A stretch of 64,000 bases of DNA from Streptomyces ardesiacus (GCF_003112575.1 NZ_BEWC01000014.1:52693-116692); one strand, 5' to 3'. Shown: positions 26,649 to 35,675, counted from the stretch's first letter. Notes: generated from the letters alone by a model not told the origin. Numbers and translations: made by a program.

Positions 26649-27227
26649 GTGCGCAAGGATTCCGTCGTGGCCGGTGAACGTGGTGCGAGGGCCCGACATC
26701 GCATGTCGCAGTCGTCCTCGGAGCCCGACGAGGAGCTGATGCGCGCGCTGTACCGCGAGCACGCCGGCCCCTTGCTGGCCTACGTGCTGCGCCTGGTCGC
26801 GGGGGACCGCCAGCGCGCCGAGGACGTCGTCCAGGAGACGCTCATCCGTGCCTGGAAGAACGCCGGTCAGCTCAACCGTGCGACCGGATCGGTACGCCCC
26901 TGGCTGGTGACGGTCGCCCGGCGCATCGTCATCGACGGCCACCGCAGCCGGCAGGCCCGGCCGCAGGAGGTCGATCCGTCGCCGCTGGAGGTCATCCCCG
27001 CGGAGGACGAGATCGACAAGGCGCTGTGGCTGATGACGCTGTCGGACGCGCTCGACGACCTGACCCCGGCCCACCGGGAGGTCCTCGTCGAGACCTACTT
27101 CAAAGGGCGTACCGTCAATGAGGCGGCGCAGACACTGGGCATACCCAGCGGCACCGTGCGCTCCCGGGTGTTCTACGCCCTGCGTTCGATGAAGCTGGCT
27201 CTGGAGGAGCGGGGGGTGACGGCGTGA
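26649..27227 (+). CDS. sigU: ECF-type RNA polymerase sigma factor SigU
   Basis: 192 residues from GTG, chosen because GGAGG ends 5 nt upstream. Region 2 spans LMRALYREHAGPLLAYVLRLVAGDRQRAEDVVQETLIRAWKN, shown here for length only in part, and region 4 is DDLTPAHREVLVETYF...TVRSRVFYALRSM. The next gene, overlapping by 4 nt, encodes a zinc-containing anti-sigma protein. Together they correspond to sigU/rsuA of S. coelicolor, where uncontrolled SigU disturbs morphological development. Region 4 is complete, so the factor should be functional. Confidence 0.85.
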   Translation: MRKDSVVAGERGARARHRMSQSSSEPDEELMRALYREHAGPLLAYVLRLVAGDRQRAEDVVQETLIRAWKNAGQLNRATGSVRPWLVTVARRIVIDGHRSRQARPQEVDPSPLEVIPAEDEIDKALWLMTLSDALDDLTPAHREVLVETYFKGRTVNEAAQTLGIPSGTVRSRVFYALRSMKLALEERGVTA

Positions 27228-28081
27228 TGAGCGGGTACGGGGGAGCTCAGGGATTCGGCGGGGGATTCGGTCCGGGGGACACGGGTAGTCCTGACCCCAT
27301 GCAGGGATCACCGGCGCCGAACGAGCACGAGACCGTCGGCGCCTACGCCCTCGGGATCCTCGACGACGCCGAGGCGACCGCCTTCGAGGCCCACCTCGCC
27401 ACCTGCGAGTGGTGCGCCCAGCAACTCGACGAACTGGCGGGCCTGGAACCGATGATGGCCGCCCTCGCCGACCTGCCGGGCACCGGTACGCCCGCGATCG
27501 CCGAGTCGCTGACCGCGAAGCCGAGCCCGCGGCTGTCGGAGAAGCTCGTCGACGAGGTCGCCGAACGCCGCGCGCGCAAACGCCGCCGCAACCTCTACCT
27601 GGTGGGCACCGCCGCCGCCCTGATCATCGGCGGCCCGTTCGCCGCCGTGGCCACCACCGGCGGGGGAGGCGGCGACGGCGACGGCGGCCGCAAGGCGGAG
27701 ACGACGCAGCAGGCCGCGAGCCCGGCGGAGGCCGCCTTCGCCGCCATGCCGGACCGGGTCACCGCCACCGACCCGGCCACGCGGGTCAGTGCGACCGTGG
27801 CGCTGGAGAAGAAGGCCTGGGGCACCGAGACGGTCCTGGAACTGAAGAACCTCAAGGGCCCCCAGAAGTGCTCCCTGATCGCCGTCGGCAAGAACGGCGA
27901 GCGGGAGACCCTCAGCTCCTGGACGGTCCCCGACTGGGGGTACGGCATCCCGGACGCCGCCACCGACAAGGCCAAGAAGCCGCTCTACGTGCACGGCGGC
28001 GCCGCCCTCGCCCCCCACCAGATCTCCCACTTCGAGGTCATGACCTTCGACGGGAAGCGCCTCGTGGAGGTCGACGCGTAG
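27224..28081 (+). CDS. rsuA: Anti-sigma factor RsuA (zinc-binding, membrane-anchored)
   Basis: 285 residues; GTG at 27224 overlaps the sigU stop as GTGA (ATG at 27227 is an alternative). After a Gly-rich start, HETVGAYALGILDD...HLATCEWC carries the His-x3-Cys-x2-Cys zinc motif of ZAS anti-sigma factors (about residues 37-70). One membrane helix follows near 126-148 and an extracellular domain fills the rest (about 170-285). The cytoplasmic part should hold SigU; the outer domain may sense a surface signal. Confidence 0.87.
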   Translation: MMSGYGGAQGFGGGFGPGDTGSPDPMQGSPAPNEHETVGAYALGILDDAEATAFEAHLATCEWCAQQLDELAGLEPMMAALADLPGTGTPAIAESLTAKPSPRLSEKLVDEVAERRARKRRRNLYLVGTAAALIIGGPFAAVATTGGGGGDGDGGRKAETTQQAASPAEAAFAAMPDRVTATDPATRVSATVALEKKAWGTETVLELKNLKGPQKCSLIAVGKNGERETLSSWTVPDWGYGIPDAATDKAKKPLYVHGGAALAPHQISHFEVMTFDGKRLVEVDA

Positions 28082-28163
28082 CCCGGGCTCCGGGCGCGCC
28101 GTAGCTTCCGTGGCCCCCTTCGCGTATTTTTGACGGCTGCCCAGCACGTCAGAAGGGGGCCCG

Positions 28164-30491
28164 GTGGCCGCACAGGCTCAACAGGAATCAGCGGTCGACT
28201 CGGAGCAGGACTCCGTTCGCGAGGACCCCGCGCGGGAGGACTCCGTACGGGACCGCGAGATCGGCGTGGAACAGGCGCACCTGGACCACGTGTACCGACG
28301 CCTCGAGGAGAAGATCCACGAGGCGGAGTTCCTCATGCACGACGCCGCCCAGCGCGGCCACGTCGGCACGCCCGGCGCCCTGGCCGAGCGCGACGCGCAG
28401 GTCTTCCGGGCCGGCATCCACCTCAACCGCCTGAACAACGAGTTCGAGGACTTCCTCTTCGGCCGCATCGACCTGCTCCTCGGCAAGGACGGCAAGAAGG
28501 GCCCCGACGGCGCCTACACCGCGGTCGAGCCCGCCGAGGGCGCCCTCAGGCCCGACGGCACGGCCGACATCGCGGAGACCCTGCACATCGGCCGCATCGG
28601 CGTCCTCGACGAGGACTACGCCCCGCTGGTCATCGACTGGCGGGCCCCCGCCGCCGCCCCCTTCTACCGGTCCACGCCCGTCGACCCGGGCCGGGTGGTG
28701 CGCCGCCGGGTGATCCGCTCCAAGGGACGGCGGGTCCTCGGCGTCGAGGACGACCTGATGCGGCCCGAGATCACGGCCCGCCTGAACGGCGAGGAGCTGG
28801 CCGTCGTCGGCGACGGCGCCCTGATGGCCGCCCTGGGCCAGGCCCGTACGCACTCCATGCGGGACATCGTGGCCTCCATCCAGGCCGAGCAGGACCAGGT
28901 GATCCGCGCCCCCGCCGCCTCCGTGACCTACGTCGAGGGCGGCCCCGGCACCGGCAAGACCGCCGTCGCGCTGCACCGCGCGGCGTACCTGCTCTACCAG
29001 GACCGGCGCCGGTACGCGGGCGGCATCCTGATCGTCTCGCCGACGCCGCTGCTGGTGGCGTACACCGAGGGCGTGCTGCCCTCGCTCGGCGAGGAGGGGC
29101 AGGTCGCCATCCGCGCGATCGGCTCCCTGGTCGACGGCGCGGAGGCCACGCTGTACGACTCCCCGGCCACCGCCCGCGTCAAGGGCTCCTCGCGCATGCT
29201 GCGGGTGCTGCGCAAGGCCGCGCGCGGGGCGCTGGAGCCGGCGGGCTCGCCGACCCTGCTCAGGGTCGTGGCCTTCGGCCGCCGGCTCGAACTGGAGGCC
29301 GAGGAACTGGCCGGCATCCGCCGCACCGTCCTCGGCGGCACCGCGCCCGTCAACCTGCTGCGCCCCCGCGCCCGCCGCCTGCTCCTGGACGCCCTGTGGC
29401 ACAAGTCGGGCGCCGCCGCCCGGCACACCGACCCCGAGCTGGCCGCCGAGCTGCGTTCCTCCTTCGACGAGGACGTCAGCTCGGAGGACTCCTTCCTCGC
29501 CTTCCTGGACGCCTGGTGGCCGGAGCTGACCCCGGGTGCCGTGCTGGCCGCCATGGCGGACGAGCGGCGCCTGGGCCGCTGGGCCCGGCGGGTGCTGAAC
29601 GGGGGCGAGGTCCGCAAGGTGGCCCGGTCGCTGCGGCGCGAGGGCCACTCCGTGCACGACATCGCCCTGCTCGACGAGCTCCAGGCGATCGTCGGGACCC
29701 CGGCCCGCCCCCGCAAGCGGCGCGAGCAGGACCCGCTGGACCAGCTCACCGGCCTGGAGGAGCTGATGCCGCAGCGCGAGGAGACCCAGTGGGAGCGCGC
29801 CGAGCGCCTCGCCCAGGAGCGCACCGAGTACGCCCACGTCATCGTCGACGAGGCCCAGGACCTCACGCCGATGCAGTGGCGGATGGTCGGCCGCCGCGGC
29901 CGGCACGCGACCTGGACGGTGGTCGGCGACCCGGCCCAGTCCTCCTGGTCCGATCCCGACGAGGCCGCCGCCGCCCGTGACGAGGCCCTCGGCGCCCGCC
30001 CGCGCCGCCGCTTCGAGCTGACCGTGAACTACCGCAACCCGGCCGAGATCGCCGAGCTGGCGGCCAAGGTCCTGGCCCTCGCCATGCCCGGGTCCCCGTC
30101 CCCGTCGGCCGTGCGCTCGACCGGCGTGGAACCGCGCTTCGCGGTGGTGGCGGACACCCTCGCCGAGACGGTACGGGCGGAGGCGGCCCGGCTGCTCGGT
30201 CTCGTGGACGGCACCGTCGGCGTCGTGGTCGCCATGAACCGGCGCGAGGAGGCCCGGCGCTGGCTGGCCGGGCTCGGCGACCGCGTGGTGGCGCTGGGCA
30301 GCCTGGAGGCCAAGGGCCTGGAGTACGACGCCACGGTCGTCGTCTCCCCGGCCGAGATCGCCGACGAGTCGCCCGCCGGACTGCGCGTGCTGTACGTCGC
30401 CCTGACCCGGGCCACCCAGCAGCTCACGGTCGTCTCCTGCGAGCGGGACGAGCCGGACGCCTCGGGGGTGCCGGACCTGCTGCGGGACTGA
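28164..30491 (+). CDS. HelD-like RNA-polymerase-associated UvrD/Rep superfamily ATPase
   Basis: 775 residues from GTG with AGAAGGGGG upstream. A charged N-terminal coiled coil (about 30-95: EQAHLDHVYRRLEEKIHEAE...) precedes split helicase domains: P-loop GGPGTGKT (259-266), DEAQ (562-565), GDPAQSSW and a late VALTRATQQL. The N-terminal arm and arrangement match HelD/HelR proteins that enter RNA polymerase and remove it from DNA or displace rifamycin. I did not find a rifamycin-associated element in the 82 bp upstream. It follows rsuA but has its own leader, so it need not be part of the sigma operon. Confidence 0.85.
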   Translation: MAAQAQQESAVDSEQDSVREDPAREDSVRDREIGVEQAHLDHVYRRLEEKIHEAEFLMHDAAQRGHVGTPGALAERDAQVFRAGIHLNRLNNEFEDFLFGRIDLLLGKDGKKGPDGAYTAVEPAEGALRPDGTADIAETLHIGRIGVLDEDYAPLVIDWRAPAAAPFYRSTPVDPGRVVRRRVIRSKGRRVLGVEDDLMRPEITARLNGEELAVVGDGALMAALGQARTHSMRDIVASIQAEQDQVIRAPAASVTYVEGGPGTGKTAVALHRAAYLLYQDRRRYAGGILIVSPTPLLVAYTEGVLPSLGEEGQVAIRAIGSLVDGAEATLYDSPATARVKGSSRMLRVLRKAARGALEPAGSPTLLRVVAFGRRLELEAEELAGIRRTVLGGTAPVNLLRPRARRLLLDALWHKSGAAARHTDPELAAELRSSFDEDVSSEDSFLAFLDAWWPELTPGAVLAAMADERRLGRWARRVLNGGEVRKVARSLRREGHSVHDIALLDELQAIVGTPARPRKRREQDPLDQLTGLEELMPQREETQWERAERLAQERTEYAHVIVDEAQDLTPMQWRMVGRRGRHATWTVVGDPAQSSWSDPDEAAAARDEALGARPRRRFELTVNYRNPAEIAELAAKVLALAMPGSPSPSAVRSTGVEPRFAVVADTLAETVRAEAARLLGLVDGTVGVVVAMNRREEARRWLAGLGDRVVALGSLEAKGLEYDATVVVSPAEIADESPAGLRVLYVALTRATQQLTVVSCERDEPDASGVPDLLRD

Positions 30492-30511
30492 GGGAGCGCA
30501 CCCGGGCACAC

Positions 30512-30546
30512 GAGAGGCCCGCGCCGTCGGACGGCGCGGGCCTCTC
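30512..30546 (+). terminator. Terminator of the HelD-like gene
   Basis: Perfect 16-bp stem with a 3-nt loop (30512-30527 with 30531-30546), followed by a mixed T/C tail. Confidence 0.85.
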
Positions 30547-30923
30547 GTCTTCGTTCACGTGGAACCGATCTTCGTCTAAGTGACACCGACCCGCCATGCT
30601 CGCCTCGCGGCAAGTGGTCGCTCGTAGCGACGAAGGTTGGGCCCGGGGGCTTGGATCGGGCCGGTGCCACGTCCAAGGTAACAAACGATCCCCGCAAGAC
30701 AATTCCCGTCCCGCGGGTTCCTGCCGCCGCCGGGGCACGTCGGGGCGGACGCTCCCGGTGACCCCTTCCCCCGACGGGCTGATTCTCGTATGGTGGAAGT
30801 CGTTTTCCGAAATCGGAGCGAACAAAAAGTTCGCAATCCGGGGCGGCTACCGCGTACTCGGTGGTAGGTGCGACGATCGGACGGCACAACCCAGTTACAC
30901 GGTGAAAGCAGAGGAAGTCGGCC
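30547..30923. other. 377-bp region upstream of malic enzyme
   Basis: No gene seen. It contains GTCGCT-N3-AGCGAC near 30620-30640, a relatively AT-rich stretch (30780-30840) with the palindrome listed separately, and GAGGAAG about 10 nt before the malic-enzyme ATG. The length suggests regulated transcription. Confidence 0.5.
30818..30834. promoter_or_regulatory. Palindrome GCGAAC-A5-GTTCGC, possible operator
   Basis: Perfect 6-bp arms around five A residues, about 90 bp before the malic-enzyme start. The A-tract centre and location fit a repressor or activator site rather than a terminator. No known regulator consensus is claimed. Confidence 0.4.
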
Positions 30924-32339
30924 ATGGCAACGGCGCCCAGCGTCTCCTACTCGATGACGGTCCGACTGGAGGTGCCCGCGGGCGGAACCGCCGTCTCGCA
31001 GCTCACCACCGCGGTGGAGTCCGCCGGCGGCTCGGTCACCGGCCTCGACGTCACGGCCTCCGGGCACGACAAGCTCCGCATCGACGTCACCATCGCGGCA
31101 GGCTCGACCTCCCACGCCGAGGAGATCGTGGAGAAGCTGCGCGGCATCGAGGGCGTCAGCCTGGGCAAGGTCTCGGACCGTACGTTCCTCATGCACCTCG
31201 GCGGCAAGATCGAGATGGCGTCCAAGCACCCCATCCGCAACCGCGACGACCTGTCCATGGTCTACACGCCGGGCGTGGCCCGCGTCTGCATGGCGATCGC
31301 CGAGAACCCCGAGGACGCCCGCCGCCTGACCATCAAGCGGAACTCCGTTGCGGTCGTGACGGACGGCTCCGCCGTCCTCGGCCTCGGCAACATCGGCCCG
31401 AAGGCCGCGCTGCCGGTGATGGAGGGCAAGGCGGCCCTCTTCAAGCGGTTCGCCGGCATCGACGCCTGGCCGCTGTGCCTGGACACCCAGGACACCGACG
31501 CGATCGTCGAGATCGTCAAGGCCATCGCCCCCGGCTTCGCGGGCATCAACCTGGAGGACATCTCCGCGCCCCGCTGCTTCGAGATCGAGGCCCGGCTGCG
31601 CGAGGCCCTGGACATCCCGGTCTTCCACGACGACCAGCACGGCACCGCCATCGTCGTCCTCGCCGCGCTGACCAACGCCCTGCGCGTGGTGGAGAAGCCG
31701 ATCGAGAACGTACGGGTCGTCATGTCCGGTGCCGGCGCGGCCGGCACGGCCATCCTGAAGCTGCTGCTGGCCGCGGGCGTCAAGAACGCCGTCGTCGCCG
31801 ACATCCACGGCGTCGTGCACGCCGGCCGCGCCGACCTGGTCGACGCCGCCCCGGAGTCGGCGCTGCGCTGGATCGCCGACAACACCAACCCCGAGGGCCT
31901 CACCGGCACCCTGAAGGAGGCCGTGCACGGCGCGGACGTCTTCATCGGCGTCTCCGCCCCCAACGTCCTCGACGGCGCGGACGTGGCCGCCATGGCCGAC
32001 GGCGCGATCGTGTTCGCGCTCGCGAACCCGGACCCCGAGGTGGATCCGGCGGTCGCCCGCGAGACGGCGGCGGTCGTCGCCACGGGCCGCTCCGACTTCC
32101 CGAACCAGATCAACAACGTCCTGGTCTTCCCCGGTGTGTTCCGCGGCCTGCTCGACGCCCAGTCCCGCACCGTGAACACCGAGATGATGCTGGCCGCCGC
32201 GCACGCCCTCGCGGACGTGGTGACCGAGGACGAGCTCAACCCGAACTACGTCATCCCCAGCGTCTTCAACGACAAGGTCGCCGGTGCCGTCGCGGGCGCC
32301 GTGCGGGAGGCGGCGAAGGCCGCCGGAGTGGTCGCGTAG
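30924..32339 (+). CDS. Malic enzyme (malate dehydrogenase, oxaloacetate-decarboxylating), NAD type
   Basis: 471 residues. It converts malate to pyruvate and CO2. An N-terminal ACT-like regulatory domain (about 1-85: SYSMTVRLEVPAGGTAVSQLTTAVES) is fused to the malic domain (YTPGVARVC, TDGSAVLGLGNIGP, HDDQHGTAIVVLAAL) and the Rossmann domain (VVMSGAGAAGTAIL). Malic enzymes with this N-terminal domain occur in actinobacteria; the S. coelicolor counterpart in this neighbourhood was reported as NAD dependent, so the cofactor call is by analogy. A hairpin follows. It supplies pyruvate from C4 acids during growth on organic acids. Confidence 0.9.
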   Translation: MATAPSVSYSMTVRLEVPAGGTAVSQLTTAVESAGGSVTGLDVTASGHDKLRIDVTIAAGSTSHAEEIVEKLRGIEGVSLGKVSDRTFLMHLGGKIEMASKHPIRNRDDLSMVYTPGVARVCMAIAENPEDARRLTIKRNSVAVVTDGSAVLGLGNIGPKAALPVMEGKAALFKRFAGIDAWPLCLDTQDTDAIVEIVKAIAPGFAGINLEDISAPRCFEIEARLREALDIPVFHDDQHGTAIVVLAALTNALRVVEKPIENVRVVMSGAGAAGTAILKLLLAAGVKNAVVADIHGVVHAGRADLVDAAPESALRWIADNTNPEGLTGTLKEAVHGADVFIGVSAPNVLDGADVAAMADGAIVFALANPDPEVDPAVARETAAVVATGRSDFPNQINNVLVFPGVFRGLLDAQSRTVNTEMMLAAAHALADVVTEDELNPNYVIPSVFNDKVAGAVAGAVREAAKAAGVVA

Positions 32340-32357
32340 GCTCCCCGGGCCCGGGCG

Positions 32358-32402
32358 GTCGGCCCCCGCCGCGGTGGCGAGGATCACCACGGCGGGCCGA
32401 CA
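32358..32402 (+). terminator. Hairpin after malic enzyme
   Basis: Imperfect stem (GTCGGCCC...GCCG paired with CGGC...GGGCCGAC) 18 bp past the stop, no U-run. Confidence 0.55.
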
Positions 32403-32692
32403 CTCCGGCGCGTCGCGGGATGTCGGGCCTCGGATCGCCCTCTAGGGTTGCGCAAGGCTCAGGCCCTCTCGGCGTGTGACTCCCCAGGGTGCTCTCACGA
32501 CCACCTGGGGGTGCCGGATTGGCTTTACCGCCGCAGGTGGAGGCAGGATGCCTCCCTGGGCGCGAGGGTCCGACGACCGACCCGGGTCCGGGGACTGTCA
32601 GAGGGCCCTGGCAGCATCGGCATCGCTGTGCCCAACATGCGGCTCCGCCGCGTGGCACGCCTCAACGGCAAGAAGAACACGGGAGTAACAAC
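32403..32692 (+). promoter_or_regulatory. Upstream and probable leader region of hupA
   Basis: About 290 bp without a gene. A -10-like TAGGGT lies near 32443, and a hairpin with CCCCAGG...CCTGGGG arms near 32482-32512 would sit in the transcript leader. GGGAG lies 7 nt before the hupA ATG. Long leaders are common for highly expressed HU genes; no known riboswitch is recognised. Confidence 0.4.
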
Positions 32693-32974
32693 ATGAACCG
32701 CAGTGAGCTGGTGGCCGCGCTGGCCGACCGCGCCGAGGTGACCCGCAAGGACGCCGACGCCGTGCTGGCCGCGTTCGCCGAGGTTGTCGGCGACATCGTC
32801 TCCAAGGGCGACGAGAAGGTCACCATCCCCGGCTTCCTGACCTTCGAGCGCACCCACCGTGCCGCTCGCACCGCCCGCAACCCGCAGACCGGCGAGCCGA
32901 TCCAGATTCCGGCCGGCTACAGCGTCAAGGTCTCGGCGGGCTCCAAGCTGAAGGAAGCCGCCAAGGGCAAGTAG
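32693..32974 (+). CDS. hupA: Nucleoid protein HU (HupA type)
   Basis: 93 residues. A standard short HU: MNRSELVAALADRAEVTRKDADAVLAAF, then the DNA-binding beta arm with RTARNPQTGEPIQIPA and the closing VSAGSKLKEAAKGK. It bends and compacts DNA as a dimer. It lacks the long Lys/Ala-rich C-terminal tail of the sporulation HU (HupS), so it is the vegetative form. A 33074-33146 double hairpin separates it from convergent murA. Confidence 0.95.
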   Translation: MNRSELVAALADRAEVTRKDADAVLAAFAEVVGDIVSKGDEKVTIPGFLTFERTHRAARTARNPQTGEPIQIPAGYSVKVSAGSKLKEAAKGK

Positions 32975-33073
32975 GCGCTCCGCCGTGAGCGCCGGGTGAC
33001 TGCGCGGGCCGTTCGTTCCGCTTGCGGGCCGTGAGCGGCCGCGGGTGTGTCCGTGGCCGGTCGCACAGTCCCC

Positions 33074-33091
33074 GCGCCCCTTCGGGGGCGC
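33074..33091 (+). repeat. TTCG-loop hairpin containing a 17-mer repeated at 37257
   Basis: GCGCCCC-TTCG-GGGGCGC, a very stable tetraloop hairpin after hupA. The surrounding 17 nt (33070-33086) recur at 37257-37273 at the start of a permease gene, hinting at a dispersed short repeat. Confidence 0.7.
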
Positions 33092-33100
33092 TCCACTCGA

Positions 33101-33146
33101 CGCCGATGGGGCGGTCACCCGGACTCGGGTGACCGCCCCATCGGCG
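33101..33146. terminator. Bidirectional terminator between hupA and murA
   Basis: A 21-bp perfect stem (33101-33121 with 33126-33146) and a GACT loop, centred between convergent genes and ending 14 bp from the murA stop. Confidence 0.9.
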
Positions 33147-33159
33147 TGTTCGCGGGTGA

Positions 33160-34506
33160 CTAGCCCAGGGCCTTGCCCGGGAGCTCCACCTTCGCGCCGA
33201 GCTCGACGAGCTTGTCCATGAAGTTCTCGTAGCCGCGGTTGATCAGGTCGATGCCGTGGACCCGGGAGGTGCCCTGGGCCGCGAGGGCGGCGATCAGGTA
33301 CGAGAAGCCGCCGCGCAGGTCGGGGATGACCAGGTCGGCGCCCTCCAGCTTGGTCGGTCCGGAGACGACGGCCGAGTGCAGGAAGTTGCGCTGGCCGAAG
33401 CGGCAGTCCGAGCCGCCCAGGCACTCGCGGTAGAGCTGGATGTGGGCGCCCATCTGGTTGAGCGCCGAGGTGAAGCCCAGCCGGGACTCGTAGACCGTCT
33501 CGTGGACGATGGACAGGCCCGTGGCCTGCGTCAGGGCGACCACCAGGGGCTGCTGCCAGTCCGTCTGGAAGCCGGGGTGCACGTCCGTCTCCAGGGCGAT
33601 GGACTTCAGCCGGCCGCCCGGGTGCCAGAAGCGGATGCCCTCGTCGTCGATCTCGAAGGCCCCGCCCACCTTCCGGAAGGTGTTCAGGAACGTCATCATC
33701 GAGCGCTGCTGGGCGCCGCGGACGTAGACGTTGCCCTCGGTGGCCAGCGCCGCGGAGGCCCAGGAGGCGGCCTCCAGGCGGTCCGAGAGGGCCCGGTGGG
33801 TGTAGCCGCCCAGCTCGTCCACGCCGGTGACGCGGATCGTGCGGTCGGTGTCCATGGCGATGATCGCGCCCATTTTCTGCAGGACGCAGATCAGGTCCTC
33901 GATCTCGGGCTCCACGGCCGCGTTGGACAGCTCCGTGACGCCCTCGGCGAGCACGGCCGTCAGCAGCACCTGCTCGGTCGCGCCGACCGACGGGTACGGC
34001 AGCCGGATCTTCGTGCCGCGCAGCCGCTGCGGGGCCTCCAGGTACTGGCCGTCCGCCCGCTTCTCGATCCGCGCGCCGAACTGCCGCAGCACGTCGAAGT
34101 GGAAGTCGATGGGCCGGCCGCCGATGTCGCAGCCGCCCAGGCCCGGGATGAAGGCGTGGCCGAGGCGGTGCAGCAGCGGGCCGCAGAACAGGATCGGGAT
34201 GCGCGACGAGCCCGCGTGGGCGTCGATGTCGGCGACGTTCGCGCTCTCCACATGGGTCGGGTCCATGACCAGCTCGCCGGGCTCCTCGCCCGGACGGACG
34301 GTCACCCCGTGCAGTTGCAGCAGTCCGCGTACGACCCGCACGTCGCGGATGTCCGGCACGTTGCGCAGCCGGCTCGGCGCGCTGCCCAGCAGGGCCGCCA
34401 CCATCGCCTTCGGCACGAGGTTCTTCGCACCGCGGACCCGGATCTCGCCCTCCAGCGGGGTCCCGCCGTGGACAAGCAGTACGTCATCAGCGCCGTTGAC
34501 GGTCAT
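33160..34506 (-). CDS. murA: UDP-N-acetylglucosamine 1-carboxyvinyltransferase MurA
   Basis: 448 residues from ATG (MTVNGADDVLLVHGG). It adds enolpyruvate to UDP-GlcNAc, the first committed step of peptidoglycan precursor synthesis in the cytoplasm. Landmarks: GAKNLVPKAMVAALL near residue 26, the catalytic loop PGLGGCDIGGRP with Cys126 (the residue attacked by fosfomycin), and WQQPLVVALTQATG. Keeping Cys rather than Asp at this position predicts fosfomycin sensitivity of the enzyme. It is divergent from the YqgE gene and convergent with hupA. Confidence 0.96.
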   Translation of the reverse strand: MTVNGADDVLLVHGGTPLEGEIRVRGAKNLVPKAMVAALLGSAPSRLRNVPDIRDVRVVRGLLQLHGVTVRPGEEPGELVMDPTHVESANVADIDAHAGSSRIPILFCGPLLHRLGHAFIPGLGGCDIGGRPIDFHFDVLRQFGARIEKRADGQYLEAPQRLRGTKIRLPYPSVGATEQVLLTAVLAEGVTELSNAAVEPEIEDLICVLQKMGAIIAMDTDRTIRVTGVDELGGYTHRALSDRLEAASWASAALATEGNVYVRGAQQRSMMTFLNTFRKVGGAFEIDDEGIRFWHPGGRLKSIALETDVHPGFQTDWQQPLVVALTQATGLSIVHETVYESRLGFTSALNQMGAHIQLYRECLGGSDCRFGQRNFLHSAVVSGPTKLEGADLVIPDLRGGFSYLIAALAAQGTSRVHGIDLINRGYENFMDKLVELGAKVELPGKALG

Positions 34507-34739
34507 GAATCTCGCGTTCCGTGGGGTTGGGCAGGGGCCAGAAGGGAAAGGGTAATCGTCTTGTACCCCCCTTCCACGCGCCCCCGCACGGTCGGACAAC
34601 GTCATGGATTTGTCACAACACGCGGTGTTCATCGGCGCGTACGCCGGGTCACGATCCCGGGGCGTGCGCGGGTGCGTGTTCACCCCCGTGCCTCCGATTG
34701 CCTCCCCACGGAGGGGGAACATGCGGGATCATGTCTGGC

Positions 34740-35312
34740 ATGACCGAGGTGTCCTCGCTCACGGGGCGGCTGCTCGTGGCAACGCCCGCCCTGGCGGACC
34801 CGAACTTCGAGCGTGCGGTGGTGCTCCTCCTCGACCACGACGAGGAGGGCTCCCTCGGTGTCGTCCTGAACCGTCCCACACCGGTCGACGTGGGCGACAT
34901 CCTGGAGGACTGGGCAGACCTGGCCGGCGAACCGGGCGTCGTCTTCCAGGGCGGACCGGTCTCGCTGGACTCGGCCCTGGGCGTCGCCGTCGTCCCCGGC
35001 GGGGCGGCGGGTGAGCGGGCGCCGCTGGGCTGGCGCCGGGTGCACGGCGCGATCGGTCTCGTGGACCTGGAGGCCCCGCCGGAGCTGCTGGCGTCCGCCG
35101 TGGGCGCCCTGCGCATCTTCGCCGGGTACGCGGGCTGGGGGCCCGGTCAGCTCGAGGACGAGCTGACCGAGGGCGCCTGGTACGTGGTGGAGTCCGAGCC
35201 CGGCGACGTCTCCTCGCCGTTCCCCGAGAGACTCTGGCGCGAGGTGCTGCGCCGCCAGCGCGGCGACCTGGCGATGGTGGCGACGTACCCGGACGACCCG
35301 TCGCTCAACTGA
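34740..35312 (+). CDS. YqgE/AlgH family protein (UPF0301)
   Basis: 190 residues from ATG 34740; an ATG 9 nt upstream is nearly as likely, with GGAGGGGGAA upstream of both. The opening LTGRLLVATPALADPNFERAVVLLLDHDEEGSLGVVLNRP is shown by its key parts: LLVATP, DPNF, and GVVLNRP, all typical of the family. A FAGYAGWGPGQLEDE motif follows near residue 135. The family is widespread and its molecular role is unsettled. The next gene starts 30 bp later. Confidence 0.9.
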   Translation: MTEVSSLTGRLLVATPALADPNFERAVVLLLDHDEEGSLGVVLNRPTPVDVGDILEDWADLAGEPGVVFQGGPVSLDSALGVAVVPGGAAGERAPLGWRRVHGAIGLVDLEAPPELLASAVGALRIFAGYAGWGPGQLEDELTEGAWYVVESEPGDVSSPFPERLWREVLRRQRGDLAMVATYPDDPSLN

Positions 35313-35328
35313 AGCGTGTGAGCTTCAG

Positions 35329-35334
35329 TACCCT
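35329..35334 (+). promoter_or_regulatory. Probable -10 box (TACCCT) for a leaderless DUF3039 transcript
   Basis: TACCCT ends 8 nt before the ATG at 35343 and there is no ribosome-binding site, so the gene may have its own leaderless message despite the short gap after the YqgE gene. Confidence 0.4.
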
Positions 35335-35342
35335 TGGCGGTT

Positions 35343-35627
35343 ATGAGCACTCTCGAGCCCGAGCGCGGGACAGGTACGGGAACCCTCGTCGAGCCGACGC
35401 CGCAGACGTCCCACGGCGACGGCGACCACGAGCGCTTCGCGCATTACGTCCAGAAGGACAAGATCATGGCGAGTGCCCTCGACGGCACCCCCGTCGTGGC
35501 GCTGTGCGGCAAGGTCTGGGTACCGGGCCGCGACCCGAAGAAGTATCCCGTCTGCCCCATGTGCAAGGAGATCTACGAGTCCATGAGCGGCGGCGGGGAC
35601 GAGGGCAAGGGCGGCGACAAGAAGTAG
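35343..35627 (+). CDS. DUF3039 small zinc-binding protein
   Basis: 94 residues. After a flexible start, HERFAHYVQKDKIMASALDGTPVVALCGKVWVPGRDPKKYPVCPMCKEIYE gives the DUF3039 core; key residues are the His, LCGKVW and CPMC, which together could hold one zinc ion. A Gly/Lys-rich tail closes it. The family is actinobacterial and uncharacterised. A strong terminator follows 49 bp later. Confidence 0.85.
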   Translation: MSTLEPERGTGTGTLVEPTPQTSHGDGDHERFAHYVQKDKIMASALDGTPVVALCGKVWVPGRDPKKYPVCPMCKEIYESMSGGGDEGKGGDKK

Positions 35628-35675
35628 GCGGCCGGTAGCGCCGCCGCCGTCGGAGATCTCGCAGACCTTCCCGAA

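Noticed and set aside
28082..28163. Rifamycin-associated element upstream of the HelD-like gene
   Set aside because: I looked for a G-rich palindromic motif of the expected kind and saw only GGCCCCC and a TATTTTT patch.
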